Source of the DNA: Vishniacozyma victoriae
Taxonomy: Eukaryota; Basidiomycota; Tremellomycetes; Tremellales; Bulleribasidiaceae
Reading direction: 5' to 3'
Length of the DNA: 64,000 nucleotides
Assembly: GCA_017654735.1 (NCBI GenBank)
Contig: JADPYG010000003.1
Coordinates: 1-64,000 of the forward strand
Shown: piece by piece, positions 10,034-22,954 of the stretch
Layout of the letters: every line of letters starts with the position of its first letter
Numbering within the stretch: the stretch's first letter is position 1
Notes under the pieces: model-generated
The model's database searches: none
Told to the model about the DNA's origin: nothing
What the model saw: the letters and a program-made list of their open reading frames with translations, nothing else
Translations under genes and position numbers: made by a program

Positions 10034-13000
10034 ATGTCAGAATCACCATCAACAACGAGTAAAGATCTGGAAGGGGTTTCTGAACCTGTTGAATATGCTC
10101 CCCAAGCATCACAGGCAAAAGAGACGAAACAGAGAAAGATTGCTGTTTTGACTAGTGGAGGTGATTCTGCTGGTATGAATGCTGCTGGTACGTACCTTCT
10201 TGATTCGATCTACATGGTTATGGAGGCTAATATCAGTCCGGGCGGTTGTACGACAAGGTATCGCTCGTGGATGTCAAACATTTATCATTCGAGAAGGATG
10301 GGAAGGATTAGTTCGAGGCAACACAGAAGATCCAACTCCTGCCCCAACACCACACGAACACCCCGCTGCATCTTCGGAAATCCCAGCACCGCTAGTCAAC
10401 TATTCATCCCTCCCACCTACTCAGAGGATCAAGATTGAATCAGCAGTAGCTGAACAAAGATCAAATGGAGCTAATAAACCTGGTCAAGTCGCCCCTCTTT
10501 CAGATGCACCCCTATCATTCGGTTATGGTGAATTGTTACGATATGGAGCTGGAGAAGGTGATTTACAGGAATTGGCAAGTTTGGGAGCTGGAGAGCAGGA
10601 ACTTGAATTCGCTGCTGAGAGAGAGAAGGCTGGAAAGAGTTTGAAAGGGAAATATATCGTTAGGGTCGGATGGGATGATGTGAGGGGTTGGTTGGGTGAG
10701 GGAGGAACCTTGATTGGGTCTTCTAGGTGTCCTTCTTGTGAGTCTACCCCTGATCTTGAGTGTATGTAAATGGAAGCTGACCCTTAGTCCGAGAGAGGGA
10801 GGGAAGATTACAAGCCGCCCAGAATCTAATTTCGTTCGGTATCGACTGTTTGGCAGTCTGTGGAGGAGATGGATCTCTCACTGGAGCCGACAAGCTACGA
10901 GGAGAATGGCCTTCGCTAGTCAAGGAGCTGCATCAGGCCGGTATGTCCCTGTCTCTATCTCCATACTCGTGTCCAGGTAGCTGATTACAGGCCGAATCAC
11001 CGACGAGCAAAAAGACGCATACAAGCACCTCAACATTGTCGGTCTAGTCGGTTCTATCGAGTACGTCCCCCTCTTTGTACAAGAGTCAAGATGGCTAATG
11101 ATAGTAACGACATGTCAATGACTGACTTGACTATTGGAGCTTTGACTGCCCTACACAGGATTTGTGAATCTATCGATTCCATTTCTTCTACCGCTTCTTC
11201 CCACTCTCGAGCATTCGTCATTGAAGTCATGGGTCGACATTGTGGTTGGCTCGCTCTATTGGCTGGTATCGCAACAGGTGCCGATTTCATCTTTATCCCC
11301 GAGAACCCACCCGCTTCGGACGATTGGGAGTCGGAAATGTGTAACCTCCTAAAATCTGTATGTCATCATCTTGTTTGGGAAGTGGGAGGAGCTAATGATA
11401 GCACCGAGCAGTTGGAAAGAGAAAGTCTATCGTTATTGTTGCCGAGGGTGCTCTTGATAGGAACTTGAAGCCAATCAAGCCTGATTACGTCAAAGACATC
11501 CTAGTCGACCGACTCGGACTCGACACCAGGGTGACCACCCTCGGACATACCCAACGAGGAGGAAAGCCATGCGCTTACGATCGAATTCTACCCACTCTAC
11601 AGGGTGTAGAAGCTGTTGAAGCTTTACTGTCTGCTACCCCAGAGACTCCTTCATACATGATTGGAACTCAGGAGAACAAGATTACAAAGGTTCCCCTCCT
11701 AGAGGCTGTTGCTCAGGTACGTTTTACTTCTCCATGGTAAGGATAAAGCTGATATATAGACACAAGCTGTTGCAGAGGCTATTGCGAACAAGGATTTCGT
11801 AAAGGCCATGTCGTTCCGAGATTCCGAATTCCAGGATTCATTACAAGCTTTCAGGATCAGTTCGTCCTTGTCCGTAGGAGACCACGTTCCCAAGGATAAG
11901 CGTCTCAGAATCGCTATCATCCAGTGAGTCCCCGTCAAAGTGTTGCGCAAGACGTAGCGCTAATATACAGCGTCGGTGCCCCCGCTGGAGGTATGAATGC
12001 CGCAACCCGACAAGCAGTCCGATTCTGCCATAACCGAGGTCACACCCCTATTGCAATCTACAACGGATTCGACGGTCTCCTCGACGACAACGTATCCGAA
12101 TTATCATGGCTACGAGTCGATACATGGACCACCCGAGGTGGTTCCGAATTCGGTACAAACAGAACCCTACCATCAATCGATATCGGCCAAATCGCAGCTG
12201 CTTTCCAAAGGCATAAATTCGATGCCATGCTAGTAATTGGTGGTTTCGAAGCATTCAACTCGGTCATGTTGATGGAAGAAAATAGGGCAAATTACCCAGC
12301 ATTCCAAATCCCAATGATCCATCTACCCGCTACTTTGAGTAATAATGTCCCAATGACTGATTTCTCGCTTGGATCCGATACTTCTTTGAACGCTTTGGTG
12401 GAAGCTTGTGATGCTATTAAACAGAGTGCTAGTGCTAGTAGGAATAGGGTGTTTGTTGTCGAAACGCAGGGTGGAATGAGTGGATATATCGCGACGCTTG
12501 GTGCTCTCGCCGTGAGTCTTCTTCCTTCTTCATTCGCCCTTCTTCCTTCTTTCTATCTCTTTCTTGTCATAGACACAAAGGATGAGGGCTAATAATAGGT
12601 CGGAGCTGTACTTGTCTACACGCCTGAAGATGGTATTTCACTCAAATTACTACAGGAAGATGTAGAGTTCTTGCGTCAGCGATACAATCTCGATGTCAAG
12701 GGAAAGAGCGAGGGTCGATTGGTTATCAAGTAAGCTCCATTCCTTGCTGCCTCTGTCTCAAATTGCCATCACTTTCACTTGCTCCAAACGCTCTACTCGC
12801 CTCGCTGCCTGCTGATCACTGGCTCTCTCGCTCCGCTCGTTCGCTCGCTGACTCTCAGATCCGAGAAATCCTCAAACATCTACAACACCGACGTCCTTAC
12901 CAAAATCCTAAAAGAAGAAGGTAAAGACCTATTCGACGCACGATCCGCTTCCCTAGGTCACACACTCCAAGGAGGAGTTCCATCCCCATTGGACCGAACT

Positions 13001-13353
13001 CGAGCCGCGCGACTATCATTGAAATGTATGCAATTCCTCGAAAAACACGCAACTCCCAACGCACAATCTGCCAAGGGCAAGAAGAGCTATTCAAGGGAAA
13101 CGGCTGCTATGATTGCTATTCGTGGAAGTGAGATTATATATCCTACCATGGATGAAGTCAAGGCTAAGGCGGATATGAAATTGAGGAAAGGTAGGGACGA
13201 GTGGTGGAGAAGTATCAAGGATCTTGCCGAGGTATGTTTTCCTTTCTCAACTTTCTTGAAGTATAAAGAGGGCGGGCTGACGAGTAGGTCATGGGTGGTC
13301 GATCTGGATTGGTTGTTTCTGATTTGGTAAAGGATAAGGTTGCCCCAAAGTAG
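10034..13353 (+). CDS. PFK1: ATP-dependent 6-phosphofructokinase
   Basis: Catalyses fructose-6-phosphate to fructose-1,6-bisphosphate, the committed step of glycolysis. It has the eukaryotic double-length architecture. The catalytic half has [17 protein letters not shown] (ATP loop), [28 protein letters not shown] (catalytic Asp) and [13 protein letters not shown]. The regulatory half repeats the fold with [49 protein letters not shown] and [14 protein letters not shown], and ends [21 protein letters not shown]. Numerous introns are present; the one at 12730-12858 is long and low-complexity. Compared with animal or yeast enzymes, an insert of roughly 100 residues separates [11 protein letters not shown] from [17 protein letters not shown] (about 10330-10640). 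It lies tail to tail with the polyol dehydrogenase gene, 171 bp apart. Confidence 0.95.
12730..12858 (+). repeat. Low-complexity CTCGCTCCGCTCG intron of PFK1
   Basis: A long intron between IK and [13 protein letters not shown], ending in CTGACTCTCAG. Its 3' half is GCTCTCTCGCTCCGCTCG and TTCGCTCGCTG, the same family of motifs found in introns of CTF4 and the polyol dehydrogenase. Confidence 0.6.
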
Positions 13354-13524
13354 GAAAGGGAATAAAGAAGAATATCGAGCTCGAATATCATAAACAGAAA
13401 CAAATTGAACCAAAACGAATGCATAGATGGTGACACATATTTCAATACTGACAAACTACTCCCAGACCACAATCATCGTCCCGACACCCTAACGTCCTAC
13501 GGCCTGACGGCCTCATGACCTAGC

Positions 13525-15243
13525 CTACTCGAGATCCCAATTACCAACAAAAGGCTTAATAACCGTATTCCCATCTTTATCTTTACCCCTCTTCATATCT
13601 TCAAATGCCTCATTAGCCCTTTCCAATGGATACCTCTGAGATATCATTTTCCCAACATCCCCAAGTTGACCTGAAGCTAGTAATGCGATAGCGTCGGGGT
13701 AGGTGTTTGCGTATCTGAATACACCTATTAGGTCTACTTCTCTGAGGAGCGAGGGGCCGGTTGGGAGGAATAGGTTGGGAGTTCCCATTCCTACGAATGC
13801 TACTTTGGACCCAGGGGCGGCGGCCTACTTGTTAGCTCTTGGTGAATGGTCGAGTATGCGATTTGAAATGGAAAGTGGAAGTGAGAAAGGAAAGGGAAAG
13901 GGGAAGAAGGACTCACCATAACGGCCATCTGCATACAACTCTCCACACCCGTACATTCAAGTACAACATCAAATCCATCTTCCAGACCCAAAACCCCTTT
14001 GAAAACCTCACTATCCCTCAATCCCTCCCAACTACTCTTGGCGACTTCAAGAGCATCAGCCCCAGAACATCGTGGTCCTTTAGGTAATAAATGAATTCCA
14101 GTAGCCCATCCCATTTCTTTTGCGAAATCGAGTTTGCCTTGTTCGATATCAACTGCGATTACTGTTGTACATCCACTTGCTTTTGCCAAAGAGCACGTTA
14201 GGAGACCGACGGCTCCTGCTCCGAGGACTAGGACTTTGGAGGCTGGGGCGATTTGAGCTCGTTTGAATGCTTGGAGAACTACACTGAGGGGTTCGGCTAG
14301 TGCAGCGGTGTGGAGAGAGAGGGTTGAGGGGATTCTGTCGTTAGCCACGTTCATTTATGGGTTGGAAGCGTAGGAGGTGAGCGGGACCACTCCTTGCTAC
14401 CTCGCACTATCCTTCCTCGCGAGGCTCGACGGGACTGGACTCACTTGTGTAACAAATCAACAGGATGACACATAACCTCTGTCAAAGTTCCATCTAAATG
14501 AGGAAAAGTCTTTGCACTACTAGCAAACCTCATTCCCGAACATAAATTATATCGTCCAATCTTGCAATATTTACAAATCTTGCAGTAAACTCCAACTTCC
14601 AAAGCGACTTTATCTCCTACTTTCAATGTTGATCCTGGTGGGAGGATTGATGGGAGGGCGGTGATTATGCCTGAGGCTTCGTGTCCTAGCACCATTGGGG
14701 CTTGGATCTTGAAGATACCGTTTGCTCCGTGGGAGTAGTAGTGGACTGACGAGAACGCGAGCGCAGCGAGCGGACGAGTGAGAGGGAGCAGACGAGTGAG
14801 AGGGAGCAGACGAGGCGGATGCGTGTGAGAAAAGGGTGGAGCGAGGGAAGGGTGGAGAGCAAGGGAGCAATGATCAGCGTTTCCCATTGATATGAGGGAA
14901 GAGGACTAACGATCCGATCCACAGAGACCAGTAACGCTCATTGCAATCTGGGCTTCTCCTTCTTTAGGTTCGGGAATAGGTCGATCCTCCTATTCACATC
15001 AGCTTCTCTTCTCCTCCTTTTTTACATCTTCAGCCCTCCTCCCCTCCCCTTCTTTCCCTTCACCTCCGGCCACACCTCTCTCATTGCGCTCACTTTCCTG
15101 CCTCGTTACCTCGCCTGGGATACCCCGATTTCCCACCGGACATCCCTACAGATAGAAGAAGGAAGACTCACAACTCGGAGATCAACGGCTCCATGACAGA
15201 CAACGGCCTTCTGACTAGTCTTTCCATTAACGCTAGCTGACAT
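13525..15243 (-). CDS. Zinc-dependent polyol dehydrogenase (sorbitol/xylitol dehydrogenase type)
   Basis: Medium-chain dehydrogenase that oxidises a polyol such as sorbitol, xylitol or L-arabitol to the keto sugar with NAD+. Starts MSASVNGKTSQKAVVCHGAVDLRV. The catalytic zinc site is GLCGSD-LHYYSHG plus GHEASG. The structural zinc site is intact, with four cysteines in CKICKYCKIGRYNLC. The Rossmann fold reads VLVLGAGAVGLLTCSLAKASG followed by AVDIEQ, where the acidic residue favours NAD over NADP. The C-terminal domain reads GMGTPNLFLP...DLIGVFRYANTYPDAI and ends KPFVGNWDLE. At least four introns. The exact polyol substrate cannot be read from sequence. It would feed pentose and polyol carbon into metabolism next to PFK1, but co-regulation is not shown. 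Confidence 0.85.
14746..14910 (-). repeat. Low-complexity intron of the polyol dehydrogenase
   Basis: Intron containing two tandem copies of a GCAGACGAGTGAGAGGGA unit (plus-strand reading, about 14780-14815) next to GCGAGCGCAGCGAGCGGACG. The motif family matches other long introns in the window. Confidence 0.55.
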
Positions 15244-15494
15244 CTTGATTTATTGCTGACGACGTATATAGAGTAGATGAGATAATATAAGTGATAGATA
15301 GAGGTAAAAGGCGGACTACGCTTCTATACTATATCCACTTCGGTGCCCGGTCCGATTGATCCGGTAAAGACCGGCGGTATCCCGCGGTTAAGCGAGTATA
15401 TCCTGTAGAGTAGAGAGAGCGGAGATATCTTGTACAGGATGCATGGGAAACGTATATCTACATGCACAATATCGAAAACACAGTATTCTGATAC

Positions 15495-17847
<2,353 letters not shown>

Positions 17848-18579
17848 GATGGCGCGCTAATATGTATTGAGTGGGGAAGGTTGAAAGTCGCGTCGAGGTA
17901 CAAGTATCGAAATTGGGTCGTGCGGGGTACTTTCAAAAGTGGGAAGTCCAAACTCTATACGTCTATCTACAGAGATGGTGTCCGAGGTGGTCGGGATTGT
18001 CTGAGGACTATGTAGTGGTAGTGGTAGCTGGTACAGATATGATGATAGAGTACTCTACGGTATGAGGTTGGATAGAGAGGATGGTTAATTGGTTTGGACC
18101 CTGAATTGAATGTGGCACTTTCCACACCTCCTCATCACCCTCCTACCTGTACGTACATTCTGACATCGTTGATTGCCAACACTAGGAGGCATGAGCTCAA
18201 CTGCCGAAGTAAAGAAGGGAGGGAGGGACTTGGTGACTGCTACGAAATTGGCTCCGACGACTGAATGAGAAATTCGGATGAACAGGAAAGGAGTCTGGTG
18301 CAATATTCAACTTCCTCTCCACTGCCACCATTCTCATTGATTCCCGCTCACGATCGACCGACCTCGTCAGAGACGCCACGCCTTTGGAAACCGATCAGCG
18401 CGACACTCCCACAATCACGGAGAGATGGTAGCCACCATCTAAGGAATGGGGCTGTGTCAAAGGAGAGCAAGGAGGGATAATGACTAGGCCGATCGTCGAA
18501 TCATTCACCAGAAAGGGATGGAACGTCAATCACGGGGAGATAGCCTTTGGTGTGTTCGAGAATAGAGGTGACAGAAGGG

Positions 18580-18587
18580 TATATAAG
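18580..18587 (+). promoter_or_regulatory. TATA box of loosenin-like gene 1
   Basis: TATATAAG lies 119 bp upstream of the ATG at 18706, a typical spacing for a TATA-driven inducible gene. Most genes in this window show no such box. Confidence 0.55.
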
Positions 18588-18647
18588 CCATACGAGCCCC
18601 TTCCTTCTTGTTCAATCGCCCACATCCTTCGATCTCGGTTCATTTAT

Positions 18648-18667
18648 CTCTCACCTGGTGTGAAGAG
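18648..18667 (+). promoter_or_regulatory. 20-nt element shared by both loosenin-like genes (copy 1)
   Basis: CTCTCACCTGGTGTGAAGAG lies 39 bp upstream of the start codon. The tandem paralogue carries the same element with one mismatch at 20112-20131, 53 bp upstream of its start. The surrounding sequences are largely diverged. It could be a promoter or 5'UTR control site. Confidence 0.5.
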
Positions 18668-18705
18668 AATTGGTTCGACTTTGATACAGTCACTCCTTAC
18701 CTCCG

Positions 18706-19594
18706 ATGTACACAATTTTCGAAATGATTTTCTCGATCTTTGTCCTCACAGCTATCGCCACTGGAGCTGCAGCAGAGACGTTCTCCGGTACTGCTACGAT
18801 GAATAATATTTGGTCTGGCGTCGCCTGCGGGGGAAACTAGTAAGTAGTTCTATAGAGAACTCTCGATTCAGCGATGATACTGTAGTGACATGTCGAAATA
18901 TCTTATTGCCCTCAACTCTGTTCAGTACGGTACCTTCCCCAACCCAAACAATGCTCCTGTATGCGGTCACACCATCACTGTAAATCATGGAGGGAAATCC
19001 TTGGTCGCCACTGTAGTCGATAGAGGCTTGATGGGAGTCAACAACTTTGATCTAGACCAAGCTGCATTTGAGTTTTTTGCCGTAAGTCAAATCTCCCAAA
19101 CATTTCAACATCAACAGAGGCTGACCCTACAGCCTGTCGGCGATGGTCATTTTGCTGTCACCTGGTCTTGGAACGGCGGTTTCGACCCTGCTACCGGTAC
19201 ACAGGATAAAGCTGGACTTGAAGCCGTTGCCGTTGCCGGGGCTACTGTCGGCGGCAGTGCAGCAGCTGCAGTCACTTCGCCGGTCGCTGCGGTCGGCACT
19301 TCAGTCGCTGTGGTCGGCACTTCAGTCGCTTCCACACCCGCATCCGGAACGACTACCCCCGCGGCGGCCGCAGACGCCGCCGCTGTACCCGCCGATACCA
19401 GTATCGCCTCCGTTCCTGCTGTCGCTCCTGTCGATCCCACCGCCGCCCCAGTCGCTCCTAGCGCGGCCTCTGTCACTCCTGCCGTCCCCGCCGTGAGCTC
19501 TGCCGCCTCGTCCGCCGCTGTAGGGAGACCTGCGAAACCTACAGGGCATAGAGGGGGTGGTAGGCAGTCTAGGAGATGTGCTGCGCAATTGTAG
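18706..19594 (+). CDS. Secreted expansin/loosenin-like protein 1 (double-psi beta-barrel)
   Basis: Exons 18706-18839, 18886-19081 and 19133-19594 encode 263 residues. The signal peptide is within the first 23 residues (MIFSIFVLTAIATGAAA). A single double-psi beta-barrel domain follows: FSGTATMNNIWSGVACGGNY, LIALNSVQYG, VCGHTITV, GGKSLVATVVDRG, FDLDQAAFEFF, ending at VTWSWN. This is the layout of loosenins and other expansin-related fungal proteins that loosen cellulose or chitin walls. The usual CxxC after VVDR is absent (DRGLMG). The C-terminal 120 residues are an Ala/Val/Pro/Ser/Thr-rich, probably O-glycosylated stalk ending in a basic tail GRPAKPTGHRGGGRQSRRCAAQL. There is no GPI signal or CBM. 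It is followed in tandem by a paralogue. Confidence 0.8.
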
Positions 19595-19779
19595 CTGTAG
19601 ATGTATGCAGTCGATTGATGATGCAGTTACAATACCCTTCTTCATAGATAATGCTCTTTGTCGATCTTCACGTCTTTCCGTTCTCTCCGCCTGTTCATCT
19701 CCGCAGTTAATATCGGTGAGAGAGGCTATGTTGCCAGCTCAAAGCTGATACCCGCAGTGCCATGATCGGCACAGTCTCT

Positions 19780-19795
19780 GTCGCTCGCGAGCGAC
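19780..19795. repeat. Perfect 16-bp palindrome
   Basis: GTCGCTCGCGAGCGAC reads identically on both strands. It lies about 400 bp upstream of the second loosenin-like gene. It could be a dimeric regulator site or a cruciform-prone sequence. Confidence 0.6.
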
Positions 19796-20060
19796 ATCTC
19801 CGAAAGGATCCCTTCCAAGGTATCTCCCTAATTACTCCCCGATCCTCCTCCCTTCAGTATCCCATAGAATCTTACCATATCGCTCCTTGGTCTGTCACCG
19901 CGACTTTGAATGGAGGGATACCAACCGGATGTAAAGGACAGACGATAAAGGGGGGATGAAAATTTCGGCGTAACGGCGATCGTCGGGTGAAGAGGACAAA
20001 GAGATAGAAAGGATACGATAGCCCCCTTTTGTCTTGTCCATATCTCACCAATAGCCCATC

Positions 20061-20095
20061 CTCGCTCACCGTCATTCACTCGCTCACCGTCATCC
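20061..20095 (+). repeat. Tandem direct repeat CTCGCTCACCGTCAT
   Basis: Two adjacent copies of CTCGCTCACCGTCAT with a 17-bp period lie about 90-120 bp upstream of the second loosenin-like start codon. Confidence 0.55.
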
Positions 20096-20111
20096 TACTG
20101 CAGTTTATAGC

Positions 20112-20131
20112 CTCTCACCTGGCGTGAAGAG
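20112..20131 (+). promoter_or_regulatory. 20-nt element shared by both loosenin-like genes (copy 2)
   Basis: CTCTCACCTGGCGTGAAGAG, one mismatch from the copy at 18648-18667. It lies 53 bp upstream of the ATG at 20184. Confidence 0.5.
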
Positions 20132-20183
20132 CTACAATACCGATACTTACTCTCCTTCAAATCAAATTAGCGCGTACCCCACG

Positions 20184-21149
20184 ATGTTCAACCAAAAGAG
20201 TTCAATCCTGGTGATCTTGACACTCGCGATGAATGCGGCAGCAGAGTCATACGTTGGGAAAGCAACCTACCACACTGATTGGTCTACCACTGCGTGTGGG
20301 CAGGGACCCTTGTGAGCGGTTTAGTACCTCTTTTCCACTCAAGCTAACTCATTAGCGATGGATCCAAATTCGTCACAGCTCTCAATCCCAGTCAATACGG
20401 AGACGGCCTCGGGAACAACTCGCCAGTCTGCGGCAATACCATCACCGTCACCTTCGGGGGTAAATCAGCAGTAGTAACTGTAATCGACATGGGAGGGGTA
20501 GGACCAGGTGGATTGGATTTATCAATAGCTGCCTTTGAACATTTCAAAGTAAGTCTCCCTGTCTTTGTGTTGGTATTGATGGTAGCCCTTGTGCGTTGGA
20601 TCCTTCTACCCCACCTGGACATGGAACGACTACGTCCCCGGTACGGGTGTTCACAAACCAGCGGGGTTGGACGCTGTTCGGGGAACCTCGACCACGCCCT
20701 ATGTCGTTCCCGAAGCCTGCGATGTTACTGGGGTCTCTACTGGCGTCGCTTCATCGCAGGTACCGCCTCCAGTTGGCACCGTTGGTACTGAACAACCGAA
20801 TACCGCTGCCGCTGGAACTTCAGCTGTCGTCTCGACCCCCGCTGTCGGTCCGACTGTGCCAGCCGTCACCTCTGCCGGTCCCGTCGTTTCTTCGGTGGTA
20901 TCGAGTGCTGTTCCCGCCGTACCGACGGTCGCTACTAGTGCTGCCGCTGTTAGTGCCGCGCCAGTCGCACCCGCAGTCAGCAGCGCCGTTCCGGTCGCGC
21001 CCGTCGTCAGTGCAGCTCCCGTCGTGCCGGTCGTATCCGCCAGTACGCCCGTTGCCGTCGCTCCCATCGCCACGACCGCTCGAACCAGACCGGCCAGACC
21101 AACTGGACATAGAGGAAATAGGGGTAGACGATGTGCTCCGCATTTGTAA
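20184..21149 (+). CDS. Secreted expansin/loosenin-like protein 2 (double-psi beta-barrel)
   Basis: Exons 20184-20311, 20356-20548 and 20586-21149 encode 294 residues. The signal peptide is SSILVILTLAMNAAA. The barrel domain reads YVGKATYHTDWSTTACGQGPF, FVTALNPSQYG, PVCGNTITV, GGKSAVVTVIDMG, LDLSIAAFEHFK, then WTWNDY. Intron positions match the upstream paralogue, so the pair arose by tandem duplication. As in the paralogue, the VxDxCxxC cysteines are missing (VIDMGGVG). The stalk is Val/Ala/Pro/Thr-rich with repeated APVVP and PVAP units and ends in the same basic tail type, RPARPTGHRGNRGRRCAPHL. It is probably cell-wall-associated or secreted. The substrate cannot be assigned from sequence. 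Confidence 0.8.
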
Positions 21150-21287
21150 TCTTGTTCTAGACTCTGGATGCATGTATCCGCTGTTACGGTAGCAAGAGGT
21201 ATTCGGAGGAGATAGCCGAAAATGCCGAACTCACTTGGCACTCGAGTCAACTAACCTGAGCAACTGTACTCTGCATTCACTATCAAC

Positions 21288-22182
21288 ATGTCCAACTTTG
21301 TCAAGACAGGCAGAAAGGTACATTCTCACAGCACAGTAGATACCAGTGCTAAGTTCAGATCGTGGCTATCGGTCGAAACTACGCCGACCACGCAAAAGAA
21401 CTCGGTAATGCTATCCCAAAAGGCAAGCCCACCTGTTCCCCACCTGGTCTAGCTAATAAGCAGAACCGTTCTTCTTCCTGAAGCCCACCAGCTCCTACAT
21501 CTCCCCAGGAGAAGGACCAGTAGAGCTGCCAAAAGGTGTAGTGATGCACCATGAAGTCGAGCTTGGTGTAGTCATTGGAAAGAATGGACGGGATATTCCA
21601 GAATCCGAAGCAGAGTCTTATATTGCTGGATATAGTGCGTCTACCTCTTCGATTTCACCTCTTTGAAGTGGGCTAATGATAGCTCTGGCAATGGATATGA
21701 CGGCTAGAAATGTCCAGGATGCAGTTAAGAAGAAGGGATTACCTTGGTCGACCGCTAAAGGTTTCGATACCTTTTCTCCTGTTGGGTGAGTCTCTCCCTT
21801 TGATCTGACTCCGAGACTGATGAGCAGACCATTCATCCCAAAGTCCAAGATCCCAACAGTCGCCGATGTCGGTCTACAATTCTCCATAAATGGTCAAGTA
21901 AAACAAGCAGGAACAGCCAAAGATATGATCTTCGGCGTACCCAAGCTCATCTCCTTCGTTTCTAGTATAATGCGTCTAGAAGTAAGTCCCACTGTTTGTT
22001 CCAAGGCTGACGGACAGGAAGGAGACCTTATTCTCACGGGAACACCGGCTGGAGTGGGACCATTGAAGGCTGGGGAAAAGTTTGAGGCTAAATTGACGTA
22101 TCCTGGATTAAAGGGGGAGGTACTAGACGAGTACAGCTTTGATGTGGTCGACAGGAAGGGGCCATACGAGTTTACTGGATGA
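21288..22182 (+). CDS. FAHD1: Fumarylacetoacetate hydrolase-family protein, FAHD1 type
   Basis: FAHD1 proteins are mitochondrial acylpyruvases/oxaloacetate decarboxylases. The protein starts MSNFVKTGRK, then IVAIGRNYADHAKELGNAIPK and PFFFLKPTSSY. The metal and active-site segment reads HHEVELGVVIGKNGRDI, with the HxxxE and E-x-L pattern. It is followed by DMTARNVQDAVKKKGLPWSTAKGFDTFSPVG and ends LILTGTPAGVGPLKAGEKF...FDVVDRKGPYEFTG. The length is close to the usual 220 residues. Five introns, each with a CTRAY..AG end. No presequence is obvious, so mitochondrial location is not confirmed. Confidence 0.9.
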
Positions 22183-22260
22183 TTGCGTCCTAGACGATCA
22201 GGTGAGAAATCGGCACAGCATGAAGATGCATATTCACTCTACAGCGGGTCATCCAGTTCT

Positions 22261-22617
22261 TCACTTCTTTTTGCCAAACATGCTGAAACAACTGACTTCC
22301 TTCTCTGCTCCTTGGTCGCTGAACAACGTTTCCTGAATGAGAACCGGGTTCTTCTCAAGTCTCATTCCAAATCTCGAGCCGTTGAATGTCGGAAAAGTCG
22401 GGTTGGGAGGCTGGGCGGATAGTGCTTGGGATTGCAATATTGATGCAGAACTGGTCACGACATCGGCCAGCTCGGGTACGCCTTTGGGGAAAACTACGCC
22501 TCTTCGTCTAAACCTCTTCGCCTGTGAGGGGAGTATGGTTGACCCGACCGAGAATTCTTCTTCGATATCTCCACCTGTGATGGACCGCTCGAAATTGCTT
22601 GCTGCTGATTGCGACAT
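22261..22617 (-). CDS. Short orphan protein 1
   Basis: Single-exon 118-residue ORF starting at ATG 22617 (MSQSAASNFERSITGGDIEEEF) with a basic patch QAKRFRRRG and a lysine-rich C-terminus (MFGKKK). No family recognised. A TATA-like GTATAAGAC lies about 80 bp upstream on the same strand. An antisense ORF covers much of the same stretch (22337-22660 plus), so the coding strand is not certain. Confidence 0.4.
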   Translation of the reverse strand: MSQSAASNFERSITGGDIEEEFSVGSTILPSQAKRFRRRGVVFPKGVPELADVVTSSASILQSQALSAQPPNPTFPTFNGSRFGMRLEKNPVLIQETLFSDQGAEKEVSCFSMFGKKK

Positions 22618-22954
22618 GTCGAGTGGTGGCGTACTTCTTGATCGAATGGTGGACTGTTAAAGAGAAAACTTGCTCTTGGAGGAGGACTGTCTTATACATT
22701 CAAGGAATAGCCTGACTCCCAAATTGAACAAAGGATCTCCACAGGTATTTCCCACGCTTCACCTCCGGCTCTGGTGACACGCCATCTCGCTGGTGAAGTC
22801 ATTTACCAACCCATCCTTTCAAGTTACTCGGTATTGATTATGCATACACTCATTCACCTCGACCCTTGACTCGCTTTTTCTCGCACCGCAATGACAAATT
22901 ACAAGCAGCTTCGTATACAGATTGAACGGAAAGATACGCCAGGATCCCGCTGTG
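22618..22954. other. Intergenic region between two orphan ORFs
   Basis: 337 bp with a TATA-like sequence for the left ORF and no supported gene. Confidence 0.5.

Larger units (their letters stand above)
17848..18705. other. Divergent intergenic region, YPK1 to loosenin-like gene 1
   Basis: 858 bp between divergent genes. It holds a TATA box at 18580 and a conserved element at 18648-18667 for the right-hand gene. Short ORFs at 18265-18480 and 18480-18806 overlap these promoter elements and are not supported as genes. Confidence 0.6.
19595..20183. other. Intergenic region between the two loosenin-like genes
   Basis: 589 bp. It contains a perfect 16-bp palindrome at 19780-19795, a 17-bp tandem direct repeat near 20061-20095 and the second copy of the conserved 20-nt element. 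No ORF is supported. Confidence 0.6.

Noticed and set aside
18480..18806. 108-residue ORF ending in the first loosenin-like gene
   Set aside because: It contains the TATA box and conserved promoter element of that gene and overlaps its first exon in another frame.
19147..19476. Long Ala/Thr/Val-rich antisense ORF opposite the loosenin-like stalk
   Set aside because: Low-complexity GC-rich coding DNA commonly leaves the opposite strand open; the sense strand has signal peptide, domain and introns. The same applies to 20699-21250.
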